A stretch of 64,000 nucleotides of DNA from Rubrivirga marina (GTDB lineage Bacteria > Bacteroidota > Rhodothermia > Rhodothermales > Rubricoccaceae), in assembly GCF_002283365.1 (NCBI RefSeq), contig NZ_MQWD01000001.1, positions 621,694-685,693 on the forward strand, read 5' to 3'. The notes beneath the pieces were generated by a model. It did no database searches. It was not told where the DNA came from and saw nothing but the letters and a program-made list of their open reading frames with translations. The position numbers and the translations under genes are program-made. Below, piece after piece: positions 26,644 through 35,423 of the stretch; within the stretch, counting starts at the first letter, position 1, and each line of letters starts with the position of its first letter.

Positions 26644-29512
26644 CGCCCCCGCCGACCCCGAGGCCACCCGGTGGGCCCGCGTCGCCGAGGCGTTCGACGT
26701 CGTCGCGGACCTTCCCCGGGAGGAACGGCCGGCCGCGCTCGACCGGCTCTGCCGCTCCTCCGACGGCCAGCCCGACACGGCGCTTCGCGCCGAGGTGGAG
26801 AGCCTTCTCGCCGCCGACGCCGAGGCCACGACCGGGACCGACGGCCTCGACCTCGGCGCACACGACGCGGCGGTCCTCCTGGACGACGGCCCGATCGTCG
26901 GCGAGCGCGTCGGGCCGTGGCGCGTGGTCCGCGAGATCGGCCGGGGCGGGATGGGCCGCGTCGACCTGGTGGAGCGGGCCGACGGGGCGTACGAGCAGCG
27001 GGCGGCGCTGAAGCGGCTCGGGCTCGTGGCGCCGAGCCGGGTCCGCCGGTTCCTCCGCGAGCGGCAGATCCTGGCCTCGCTCGACCACCCCGGGATCGCC
27101 CGGCTCCTCGACGGCGGCGTCGCCGACGACGGCGCGCCCTACCTCGTCATGGAGTACGCCGAGGGCGAGCCGATCACGGCCTACGCCGACCGCCGAGGGC
27201 TCGGGCTCCGTGCGCGGCTCCGCCTGTTCGTCCAGGTCTGCGACGCCGTCGCCTACGCGCACCGGCACCTCGTCGTCCACCGAGACCTCAAGCCGTCGAA
27301 CGTCCTCGTGGGCGAGCGCAGCACGCCGACCGTCGAGGACACGCCGACCGGCACCGCCGACGGCGTCCCGCCGGGCGCCCGCGTGGCGCTCCTCGACTTC
27401 GGCGTGGCCCGCCTCCTCGACGCCGATGCCGACGACCCGCTGACCGTCGAGGGGCCCGTGGCGCCCCTCACGCCCGGCTACGCAGCGCCCGAACAGGTCG
27501 CCGGCGGCCCGATCACGACGGCGGCCGACGTGTGGGCGCTCGGCGTGCTCCTGTACGAGCTCCTCACGGGCCGGCGCCCCATCGAGGGCTCGACGCGCGA
27601 GGCCTGGGCCGAGGCCGTCCGCACGACCGACCCCCGCCCGCCCAGCGGGGTCGCCGATTCGACGACCGAGGCGAAGCGGCTCCGCGGCGACCTCGACGCG
27701 ATCGTCCTCACGGCGCTCCGGCGCGAGCCCGAGGCCCGCTACGCGAGCGCCCACGACCTCGCGGCCGACCTCCGGCGGTACCTCGCGGGCGAGCCCGTGA
27801 CCGCGCGGGCGCCCTCGGCGTGGTACCGGGCGCGGCGGTTCACGGGGCGCCACAAGACGGCCGTGGCGTCGGCGGTGCTCGTGGCCCTCGCCGTCGTCGC
27901 CGGCGGCGCGACGACGGCGTGGCAGGCCCGCGAGGCCCGCGCCGCCGCGGCCGAGAGCGCGGCCACCGCCGACTTCCTCGCCGGCATCTTCCAGGGCGCC
28001 GACCCGACGGCCTCGGGCGAATCGCTCCTCGCGCTCGACCTCCTCGAGCGCGGCGCGCGGCGGATCGACGCGGAGCTGGCTGGCCAATCGGCCGTCCGGG
28101 CCGGCCTCTACCTCGTCGTCGGCGACGCCTACCTCGGCCTCGGGCGGCCCGACTCGGCCGTGGCCTTCGCCCAGCGCGCCCTCGCGCTCCGGCAATCGGA
28201 CGGCGCCGCGCCCGACGCCGTTGAGGCCGTCCGCGCCCGCCTCCTCTTCGCCCGTGGCCTCTACCCCATCGACCCGACCGGAGCCGGCGACGTCTTCGAG
28301 TCGGCCGTGGCCGACGCGCGCGCGACCGGTGACGACGCGCTCGTCCTCGACGCGCTCGAGACGCAGGCCACCCTCGCCGGCAACCAGGTGATGACCCCGC
28401 AGGAGACGGTCGCGACGCTCGAGGAGGCCGTCGCGCTGTGCCGGCGGCTGGAGGGCGAGGAGAGTCCCCGCCTCGGGCGCCTGCTGGCCCTCCTCGCCAT
28501 GCAGGTGGCCTCGGCACACCAGCACGGGCGGAGCGAGCCGCTCCTCCGCCAGGCGCTCGCGGTGCTCCCCGCCGAGACCGAGCCGTACGAGCGGTCGGTC
28601 GTCCTGCTCGACCTCGCCAGCCTGCTCAACGCGATGGGCCGGCAGGACGAGGGCGCCGCGGCAGTCGACGAGGCGCTCGCCCTCCGCCGGCGCGTCCTCG
28701 GCGACGACGACGTCCGCACGGCGGAGGCCCTCGGGGTCCGCGCGGAGGTCGCCGGCGACGGCCCCGAGGCGGCCGAACGCGACGCGCGGGCGGGACTCGC
28801 CATCACAGAGCGGGCCGGCAACCAGACCATCGCGATCGAGATTCTCGCCTCGCTCGGGTCGGCCCTCATGGCCCAGGAGCGGTACGACGAGGCCGCCGAG
28901 GTCTACCGGCGCCGGTTCGAGCGGGTCGGCGCGGTCCTCGGGACCGACGGCACACGCTACGCCGCCGCCTCGGGCAACGTGGGACGCGCGCTCCACGCCG
29001 CCGGCCGCTACGACGAGGCCGCCGCGGCGTGGGACGAGTCGATCCGCCTCACCACGGCGACCTACGGCGCCGAATCGGCCGTCGTGGCGTCGACGTACCT
29101 GGCGGCCGGCCACACGGCGGCGGAGGCCGGCGACGCGGCCGAGGCCGGGCGCCTCTATCGGGAGGCGTTCGACCGGAGCCGCGCCTTCGACGCCTCCAGC
29201 CGAACGCGGGCCCACGCGGCGATGCTCCACGGTCGAGCGCTCCTCGACCTTGGCCGGGCGGAGGACGCCATCGGCCCGCTCCGCTCGGCCGTCGAGGCCC
29301 GGGACGTCCTCTCGCGTCCGGCCCACCGCGTCCGCTCCGAGTCCGACGACGACCGGGCGGTGGCACTGCTGGGCGAGGCGCTCCTCGCGACGGGCTCGCC
29401 CGAGGCCGCCGTGCCGCTGCTCGAGGAGGCCCTCCCGGCGCTCGTGGCCGACCTCGGGCCGGACGACGACGCGACCCGCCGGGCACGACGGGCGCTCGAC
29501 CGGGCCCGCTAG
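26633..29512 (+). CDS. Membrane Ser/Thr protein kinase (PknB-like) with extracytoplasmic TPR tail
   Basis: A 959-residue protein. A short helical N-terminal region (1-90) is followed by a complete kinase domain (about 95-385): glycine loop IGRGGMGRV (102-110), Lys127 in AALKRL, HRDLKPSN (216-223), DFG at 255-257, and YAAPEQV. A transmembrane helix (about 407-427, TAVASAVLVALAVVAGG) separates it from about 530 residues of TPR-like helical repeats (AGRYDEAAAAWDESIRL and similar). All key kinase residues are present, so it should be active. The start ATG at 26633 lies inside the end of the ECF sigma gene; the longer frame upstream is a shadow. Phosphorylation control of the coupled sigma factor is inferred. 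Confidence 0.9.
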   Translation: MPPDAPADPEATRWARVAEAFDVVADLPREERPAALDRLCRSSDGQPDTALRAEVESLLAADAEATTGTDGLDLGAHDAAVLLDDGPIVGERVGPWRVVREIGRGGMGRVDLVERADGAYEQRAALKRLGLVAPSRVRRFLRERQILASLDHPGIARLLDGGVADDGAPYLVMEYAEGEPITAYADRRGLGLRARLRLFVQVCDAVAYAHRHLVVHRDLKPSNVLVGERSTPTVEDTPTGTADGVPPGARVALLDFGVARLLDADADDPLTVEGPVAPLTPGYAAPEQVAGGPITTAADVWALGVLLYELLTGRRPIEGSTREAWAEAVRTTDPRPPSGVADSTTEAKRLRGDLDAIVLTALRREPEARYASAHDLAADLRRYLAGEPVTARAPSAWYRARRFTGRHKTAVASAVLVALAVVAGGATTAWQAREARAAAAESAATADFLAGIFQGADPTASGESLLALDLLERGARRIDAELAGQSAVRAGLYLVVGDAYLGLGRPDSAVAFAQRALALRQSDGAAPDAVEAVRARLLFARGLYPIDPTGAGDVFESAVADARATGDDALVLDALETQATLAGNQVMTPQETVATLEEAVALCRRLEGEESPRLGRLLALLAMQVASAHQHGRSEPLLRQALAVLPAETEPYERSVVLLDLASLLNAMGRQDEGAAAVDEALALRRRVLGDDDVRTAEALGVRAEVAGDGPEAAERDARAGLAITERAGNQTIAIEILASLGSALMAQERYDEAAEVYRRRFERVGAVLGTDGTRYAAASGNVGRALHAAGRYDEAAAAWDESIRLTTATYGAESAVVASTYLAAGHTAAEAGDAAEAGRLYREAFDRSRAFDASSRTRAHAAMLHGRALLDLGRAEDAIGPLRSAVEARDVLSRPAHRVRSESDDDRAVALLGEALLATGSPEAAVPLLEEALPALVADLGPDDDATRRARRALDRAR

Positions 29513-29528
29513 CCGCCCTCGTCGCCGG

Positions 29529-30965
29529 TCAGCACTCGGTGAACCGGACGGAGACGTTCGTGGCGAGCCCGCCCTGCGACGTCTCCTTGAACCGGTCGGA
29601 CATGCCCTCGGCCGTCTCGCGGAGCGTCCGGATGACGGCGTCGAGCGAGACCTTCGCGCGGTCTGGCGCGCCGGCCAGCGCCAGCTCGGCCGCGTTGATG
29701 GCCTTGACGGCGCCCATCGTGTTCCGCTCGATGCAGGGGATCTGGACGAGCCCCGCGACGGGGTCGCACGTCATCCCGAGGTGGTGCTCCATGGCGATCT
29801 CGGCGGCCTGGAACGCCTGCGCGGGCGTCCCGCCCTCGGCCTCGCACAGCGCCGCCGCGGCCATCGCGCTCGACACGCCGACCTCCGCCTGGCACCCGCC
29901 CATCGCGGCCGAGATCGTGGCCCCCTTCTTGAAGAACGTCCCGACCTCGCCGGCCACGAGGAGGAAGTCGAGGACCTGCTCCTCCGTGACCTCCTCGTCG
30001 GAGAAGCAGACGAGGTAGAACAGGACGGCCGGGATGACGCCCGCCGCCCCGTTCGTCGGCGCGGTGACGACGCGGCCGAGGTTCGCGTTCTCCTCGTTGA
30101 CGGCGAGCGCGAACGCGCTGACCCACTGGAGGGTCTGCTTGAAGGAGAACGGCCGGCCGCGGATGGCGGCGATCCACTCGGCGGACGTCTGCGCGTCGTC
30201 GTCGGGGAGGAGCCGGCGGTTGATGCCGGCCGCGCGGCGCTCGACGCCGAGGCCGCCGGGGAGGACGCCCTCGGTGTGGCACCCGCGGAAGACGCCCTCG
30301 CGCATGACGGCCCAGAGGGCGCGGAGCCGCTCGCGGATCTCGTCGTCGGTCCGCCACGCGCGCTCGTTCTCCCACACGCTGTCGGCGATGCGGCAGTCGG
30401 CCTCGCGGCAGTGCTCGAGCATCTCGGCCGGGACCTGCGCCGGGCGCGGCAGCCGGATGCCGGCGGCCTGCGCCCGCGCCTCGCCCTCCGCCACCACGAA
30501 CCCGCCGCCGACCGAGTAGTAGGTCGACGCCCGCTCGGCGCCGTCGACCACGGCCACGCACGTCATCCCGTTGGCGTGGCCCGGCAGGCGCTCTGCCGGG
30601 TGGAAGACCGTGTCGGCCTCGGGGTCGAACGGGACCGCGCGCCCCCCGAGGCGGAGCTGCCGGTCGGCCCGAAGCGCTGCGACGGTCTCCCCGATCCGCT
30701 CGACCTCGATGGTCACGGGGTCGTGGCCGAGGAGCGCGAGCCAGACGGCCTGGTCGGTGCAGTGGCCGCGGCCCGTGAGCGCGAGCGAGCCGTAGAGGTG
30801 GATCTGGACGCGCTCGACGCGGTCGAGGACGCCCGCCTCGGCGAGCTCGGCGAGCCACCGCTGGACGGCCCGCCACGGGCCCAGCGTGTGCGACGACGAC
30901 GGCCCGACGCCGATCTTGAGCATGTCGAAGACGCTCAGCGCCTCCGGAGCGGGGGTCTCGGTCAT
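29529..30965 (-). CDS. sdaA: L-serine ammonia-lyase (iron-sulfur, single-chain)
   Basis: A 478-residue enzyme of the [4Fe-4S] L-serine dehydratase family, with beta (about 10-170) and alpha (about 200-478) parts on one chain. KIGVGPSSSHT is the N-terminal family signature. Cluster-ligand cysteines appear in AMGGCQAEVG, MTCDPVAG and IPCIERN. It deaminates L-serine to pyruvate and ammonia. The start codon is the ATG at 30965; the longer frame to 31313 has no family homology at its N-terminus. It is convergent with the kinase gene, with only 16 bases between stops and no room for an obvious separate terminator. Confidence 0.93.
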   Translation of the reverse strand: MTETPAPEALSVFDMLKIGVGPSSSHTLGPWRAVQRWLAELAEAGVLDRVERVQIHLYGSLALTGRGHCTDQAVWLALLGHDPVTIEVERIGETVAALRADRQLRLGGRAVPFDPEADTVFHPAERLPGHANGMTCVAVVDGAERASTYYSVGGGFVVAEGEARAQAAGIRLPRPAQVPAEMLEHCREADCRIADSVWENERAWRTDDEIRERLRALWAVMREGVFRGCHTEGVLPGGLGVERRAAGINRRLLPDDDAQTSAEWIAAIRGRPFSFKQTLQWVSAFALAVNEENANLGRVVTAPTNGAAGVIPAVLFYLVCFSDEEVTEEQVLDFLLVAGEVGTFFKKGATISAAMGGCQAEVGVSSAMAAAALCEAEGGTPAQAFQAAEIAMEHHLGMTCDPVAGLVQIPCIERNTMGAVKAINAAELALAGAPDRAKVSLDAVIRTLRETAEGMSDRFKETSQGGLATNVSVRFTEC

Positions 30966-31085
30966 GGGCGCAAGGTCGGCACGCCGGAGGCGCGCACCGT
31001 TGCCTTTCGCTGAACTCCGAGCCGCGGGCCCGCGAGCGCCCCGCCGGTCGTCGTACGCTGTGGGGCCCCGTCCCCTCCCCTTCTC

Positions 31086-31478
31086 ATGGCCGCCTACAAG
31101 CCCGACGGCTACTCCAGCGTCTCGGTCTATCTCCTCGTCGACGAGCCCCAGCCCGTGATCGACTTTCTGACAGACGCGCTCGACGCCGAGCTGCTGCGCC
31201 GGTTCGACCTGCCCGACGGCCGGCTGGAGCACGCCGAGGTCCGGATCGACGACACGGTCGTGATGATCGCCGAGGCCGGCGCGGGCTTCCCGGCGTTCCC
31301 GGTGTGGCTCCACGTCTACGTCCCGGACGTGGACGAGACCTTCCGTCGCGCCATCGGGGCGGGCGGGACGGCGGTCCAGCCGCCGATGCAGAAGGGCGAC
31401 GGCGACCGGCGGTGCGGCGTGCGCGGGCCGGCGGGCAACACGTGGTGGGTCTCGACGCAGGTGGGCGAGCCCAACTGA
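31086..31478 (+). CDS. VOC superfamily protein (PhnB/glyoxalase-like)
   Basis: A 130-residue protein with the paired beta-alpha-beta-beta-beta modules of the vicinal oxygen chelate fold. YSSVSVYLLVDEPQPVIDFL opens the first module and VWLHVYVPDVDETFRRAI opens the second, ending in GVRGPAGNTWWVSTQ. This pattern is closest to the PhnB-like VOC group, whose members have diverse or unknown activities. There is no neighbour that gives a substrate: it is divergent from sdaA (120 bases) and convergent with the hydrolase-kinase fusion gene. Confidence 0.8.
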   Translation: MAAYKPDGYSSVSVYLLVDEPQPVIDFLTDALDAELLRRFDLPDGRLEHAEVRIDDTVVMIAEAGAGFPAFPVWLHVYVPDVDETFRRAIGAGGTAVQPPMQKGDGDRRCGVRGPAGNTWWVSTQVGEPN

Positions 31479-31496
31479 GCGCGCCTCCGGGCCCCC

Positions 31497-33617
31497 CTAC
31501 GCCGCCCCGAGCACGGCGGCAGCGTCCACCGCGTCCGGCAGCGGGCCGACGTGGGTGAGCTTCCGCGCGGCCATCCGCGCGCCGGCTCGAGCACAGTCCG
31601 ACGGGTCCTGCCCCGCGAGCCACGCGGCCAGGAAGCCGGCCCAGAAGGCATCGCCCGCGCCCGTCACGTCGGCCGCCTCGACGGGCTCGGCGGGGACCTC
31701 GACGAGGTCGTCGTCCCACGCCACGAGCGCGCCGTCGGCGCCCCGCGTGAGACAGACGAGCGAGGCGCCGAGGCCGAGGAGGTGGCCGACGGCCGCGTCG
31801 TCGCTGGCGGCGTCGCGGCCCCAAAGCCGCGTGAGGTCGTCGCGGCTGCACTTCACGAGCGGGCTGAGCGCGAGAACCCGGCGCGCGGCGTCCTGCTGGT
31901 GGGCTCGTCGCACGTCCGTGTCGGGCGCGAAGTTGACGTCGATCGAAACCGCCAGCCCGAGCGCGCGGGTGCGCGCGGCGGCGTCGAGCAGCGTCGCGCG
32001 GGCGGGCTCGCGGCTGAGGGCAAAGCCGGACGTGTGGAACAGCCGGGCCCGCCGGAGGAGCGCGTCCGGGAGCTGGCTCGGCCAGAGGAGCCGGTCGGCC
32101 GTGCGGTAGGCCACGAAGTCGGGCGTCCCGGCCGAGCGGGCGACGGCCACGAGGCTCGTCGGCTCGTCGCGGACCGCGAACCGGGCGTCGACGCCCACGC
32201 GTTCGGCGGCGGCCGTCAGAAACTGCCCGAGCCCATCGTCGCCGACGGACGCCACGAGCGCGACGGGCACGCCCAAGCGAGCGAGGTTGCTCGCGAGGTT
32301 CGCCGGGCTCCCGCCGGCGTGGCGCTCGAACACGGCGGCCCCCCCGAGGTCGTCTGTGGGCTCGCTCGTGATCAGGTCGGCCAGCACCTCGCCGGCGACG
32401 ACGACGAGCGGCGCCGCGGCCTCGGGCGTTGATTCGAGCATGAGGGCGGGCGTCCAATCCCCGAGGCCACCCTCGAGGGCGGCGCCGCCGAGGACCGCAC
32501 CGGCGGCGCTCCAGGCGAGCGGCGTCGTGCCGAGACGCTCGCCACGCTCGGCGTCGAGGTATTCGGGGAAGGCCTCGCCGTTGGCGGCCGCGACACGGTC
32601 GAGGAGGGCACGAGCGTCGTCGGCCCGCCCCGCCTCGGCGAGCGCGGCCACCCACCAGCCGTTGACCATTGGCCAGCACCCGCCGTTGTGGTAGTGCCCG
32701 GGCCGGTTTGAGAACCGGTCTCGGACGGTCCCGCGCAACGTCGCCCATCCGTCGTCGCCCTCGCGGATCTGAGGGGCGAAGGCGGGCACGAGCCGGGGCG
32801 CGGCCTCCTCGGCGAGCGCCAGCCCGTGATCGAGGAGCGCGTCCCGGCGATCGGGCCAAAGGTCCGCGAGGACGGCCAGCGCTGAGCCGAGCGCGTCGAA
32901 CCGCCGGACGTAGCCGCCGGGCGTGAGTGCGGCGAGCGGGTGCGACCTCTCGCCGTCCGAAAGCGAGGAGCGGTAGGCCGCCGGGTGGTAGGCCGCCTCA
33001 GCGTCGCCCGCCGCGTGCGGCCAGAACGTCGCCTCGATGAGGGCGTGGAGTCGGTCGGCCCGCGTGGCGACCGAGGCCGGCGACGGCGCCCAGGGCGCCC
33101 ACGCGCGGAGCGCCAGCAGACGGAGCACCTGGTCGTAGAGGAGGTACCCGTGGAGGTCGTACTCGTCGGCCCAGTCGCCGGACTGCGGGACGTAGACGAG
33201 CCCGCGCGCGTTGACCTCCCAGGCGTCGAGGAGGTTGAGCACGCCGCCGATCGCGGGCGCCCACCGCGCGGCCCACGCCGCGTCGCCCGAATGCTGGGCC
33301 CAGCGCGCCGCGCCGAGCACGGCCCACGGTCCCGCATCGACGCGCCCCGCCAGCCCACCGTAGCTCACCGCTTCCGTCGCGCCGTCTACCACCGACACGT
33401 TCGACGGGACCTGCCCCTGCGGCCCGACGTGTGCGAGGAGCGTCTCGACCGTCTGGCGGAGGCCGTCGGCGAGCGCGTCGTCGCCCGAGACGAGGCCGGC
33501 GAGGCCGCAGATCACGCCGTCGCGCGCCCACACGCGGCGGTAGTTGGTCCGGTCCGTCGGCGAGGCGAGATAGCCCGCCTCGGTGAGCGACTGGCGCAGA
33601 AGGTCGAGCGCGGTCAT
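31497..33617 (-). CDS. Fusion of a GH100-like (neutral invertase-type) hydrolase and a PfkB sugar kinase
   Basis: A 706-residue chimaeric protein. Residues 1-395 form an (alpha/alpha)6-type hydrolase with YRRVWARDG (27-34), GRVDAGPW and YHNGGCWPMVNGWW (309-322); the last strongly resembles the YHNGGSWP signature of neutral/alkaline invertases, with amylo-1,6-glucosidase relatives as alternative. Residues 403-706 are a complete PfkB kinase ending with the DVTGAGDAFWAGF catalytic motif, fructokinase-like. A natural reading is hydrolysis of a disaccharide and immediate phosphorylation of one product. I chose ATG 33617, whose ATGA overlaps the blh stop; ATG 33629 is also possible. It is the last gene of the cyclase-blh trio. 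Confidence 0.8.
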   Translation of the reverse strand: MTALDLLRQSLTEAGYLASPTDRTNYRRVWARDGVICGLAGLVSGDDALADGLRQTVETLLAHVGPQGQVPSNVSVVDGATEAVSYGGLAGRVDAGPWAVLGAARWAQHSGDAAWAARWAPAIGGVLNLLDAWEVNARGLVYVPQSGDWADEYDLHGYLLYDQVLRLLALRAWAPWAPSPASVATRADRLHALIEATFWPHAAGDAEAAYHPAAYRSSLSDGERSHPLAALTPGGYVRRFDALGSALAVLADLWPDRRDALLDHGLALAEEAAPRLVPAFAPQIREGDDGWATLRGTVRDRFSNRPGHYHNGGCWPMVNGWWVAALAEAGRADDARALLDRVAAANGEAFPEYLDAERGERLGTTPLAWSAAGAVLGGAALEGGLGDWTPALMLESTPEAAAPLVVVAGEVLADLITSEPTDDLGGAAVFERHAGGSPANLASNLARLGVPVALVASVGDDGLGQFLTAAAERVGVDARFAVRDEPTSLVAVARSAGTPDFVAYRTADRLLWPSQLPDALLRRARLFHTSGFALSREPARATLLDAAARTRALGLAVSIDVNFAPDTDVRRAHQQDAARRVLALSPLVKCSRDDLTRLWGRDAASDDAAVGHLLGLGASLVCLTRGADGALVAWDDDLVEVPAEPVEAADVTGAGDAFWAGFLAAWLAGQDPSDCARAGARMAARKLTHVGPLPDAVDAAAVLGAA

Positions 33618-34597
33618 CGGCCGGTCCATACGTGCTGTCGGAGGTCCATCCACGCGACCACGACCACGTGGGGGACGGTCAGAGCCGCGATCCCGACGAG
33701 GTAGGCGCCGACACTCGCGACCCGCCCGCGGAGCGCGTCCGCGAACACGAGGCCGATGAGGGCGAGCGCGCCGAGCGTCGCGGGCGCGGCGTACAGCGAG
33801 AGCCGCCGTGCCGATCCGTCGGCCACGAGCGGCCCGAGCCGGGCGAGGTGCCGGACCGCGTGCCACAGGCAGAAGTACACGCCGACGCTCCACAGCGGCG
33901 GGAGCACGGCGAAGAACACGGCGAGGCCGGCGACCTCCGCCAGATCCAGCCCGAGCGACCGCCACGCGCGGCGTCGGCGGCCCACGACCGCGCCCCACAT
34001 GGCATAGACGCCGATCAGCACACCGAGGCCGACCCACACGACCGCAGACGGAATGCCGAGCACGAGCCGGCGCGCGGCCTCGGCGCCGTCGGGCTGGAGC
34101 GCCGCCGCCATCGCCCCGACCACCTCGGCGTAGACCTCGGGGTGGGCCGCCAGCGGGACGGCCATCGGCAGCGCCCCGCGGACGGCGCCGGCCAGCACGC
34201 GCTGCGCCGGGCCCGCGAGGTGCGCGTCCCACCCGAGCGCCCGGAGCGCGTAGACGTCACCCTGTCCCCAGTGCGCCCACGTCAGCAAGACGAAGCCGAC
34301 GGCGGCCGCCGTCGGCGCCGCCCACCACGCCGCGAGAACGAGCGCGCCGAGCGCGAGGTACGCCACGCAGAGGCGCGCGAGCGGACCGAGGCGGAGGGGC
34401 TCACCCCGCATCGCGAACGGAACGAGCGGGTCGACGGCGCCGTGCGGCAGCCCCAGGACGACGGCGCTCGACACCCACGGGAGGGCGAGCACGGCGGCCG
34501 GGGCATCGGCGAGAGCCGGTGTCAATGCCAGGGAGCCTAGCACGCCCCCCCAGGCCAGCGCGAGGCCGCCCCACCGCCACGCGAACGGGAACGTCAC
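33614..34597 (-). CDS. blh: Brp/Blh family beta-carotene 15,15'-dioxygenase
   Basis: A 327-residue multi-spanning membrane protein. GLPHGAVDPLV, LTWAHWGQGD and FCLWHAVRHLARL carry the conserved histidines that coordinate iron in the bacteriorhodopsin-related Brp/Blh oxygenases, and a further His lies in TVPHVVVVAW. It splits beta-carotene into two retinals, the chromophore of microbial rhodopsins. The start is a GTG at 34597 that overlaps the stop of the lycopene cyclase gene (GTGA); its own stop overlaps the next start (ATGA). The frame extends further upstream, but only within the cyclase gene. A rhodopsin gene is therefore expected elsewhere in the genome. Confidence 0.88.
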   Translation of the reverse strand: MTFPFAWRWGGLALAWGGVLGSLALTPALADAPAAVLALPWVSSAVVLGLPHGAVDPLVPFAMRGEPLRLGPLARLCVAYLALGALVLAAWWAAPTAAAVGFVLLTWAHWGQGDVYALRALGWDAHLAGPAQRVLAGAVRGALPMAVPLAAHPEVYAEVVGAMAAALQPDGAEAARRLVLGIPSAVVWVGLGVLIGVYAMWGAVVGRRRRAWRSLGLDLAEVAGLAVFFAVLPPLWSVGVYFCLWHAVRHLARLGPLVADGSARRLSLYAAPATLGALALIGLVFADALRGRVASVGAYLVGIAALTVPHVVVVAWMDLRQHVWTGR

Positions 34598-35331
34598 GCC
34601 GGTACCGGCCGCGCGCGCCGCAGCCTGCCCACCGTCTCGGGAAGGGCGTCGCGCTCCAGCATCACGAGCCCCTGCGCCACGAGTTGGGCGGTCACGAAAA
34701 AGAACAGGCCCTCCTCGAACGGGAGCCCGGCCACCTCCCACCCCGTCCGCGTCGCGTCGGTGATGTCCCAGATCCCGAGCCCGATGGCCACCCGGTCGGC
34801 GAGGCAGAAGTAGAACGCCGTCGGGACCACGGCCCACGCCACGAGCCGCCGCCGCGCCCAGATGAGGTGCCCGCCCAGTCCCCACATCAGCGCGAGGATC
34901 GGGAAGGCCCAGGCCAGGATCAGCCCGAGGTAGAGCCAGCGGCCGCCGGCCACCACGCAGGCCACCCCCACCACCGACAGCACCGCGAACACGGCCGTCC
35001 CCACGACGCGCGCCGTCACGTTCGGGGCCGCCGGCTCGGCCGGCCAGCGCGCCTGGAGGAGCCGCACGACCAGCCCCACGATCACGGACTCGATCACGAA
35101 GAAGGCGTACTCCTCGACCGGCACGTAGCCGATCGTCGCCCAGACACGGTCCGGAGGGTACGTCCACACCTCGTTGGCCACGAGGAAGTTGTCCCAGGGC
35201 GTCGTGTAGACGAACGCGATGCCCGTGATGAGCGCGAGCGGCCACCACGGCTCGCGCGTCCGCCCCTGCAGGAGCGCGAGCGCCGCGAGGACCGGGAGCG
35301 TAAAGACGAAGTGGAACTGGAGGTACGTCAC
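34594..35331 (-). CDS. Lycopene cyclase, CrtYcd-type fused heterodimeric form
   Basis: A 245-residue membrane protein made of two similar three-helix halves. The first starts TYLQFHFVFTLPVL and contains FVYTTPWDNFLV and VPVEEYAFF; the second contains DRVAIGLGIWDI and LPFEEGLFFFVT. PWDN and the two (P)xEE(Y/G)xFF motifs are the signature of the CrtYc/CrtYd-type lycopene cyclase. It makes the beta-carotene that Blh then cleaves. The start is taken as GTG 35331, directly before TYLQF; no ATG is available at the right place. The gap to the sodium symporter end is 92 bases. Confidence 0.87.
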   Translation of the reverse strand: MTYLQFHFVFTLPVLAALALLQGRTREPWWPLALITGIAFVYTTPWDNFLVANEVWTYPPDRVWATIGYVPVEEYAFFVIESVIVGLVVRLLQARWPAEPAAPNVTARVVGTAVFAVLSVVGVACVVAGGRWLYLGLILAWAFPILALMWGLGGHLIWARRRLVAWAVVPTAFYFCLADRVAIGLGIWDITDATRTGWEVAGLPFEEGLFFFVTAQLVAQGLVMLERDALPETVGRLRRARPVPA

Positions 35332-35423
35332 CGGCCGCGCAGAGGAGGGCAACGCCAACGGTGGCCGGCGCGCGCGGTTGCCGCCCGTCCCGTCGGGTGT
35401 TTCCGGACTCGCGCGCCCCCACC

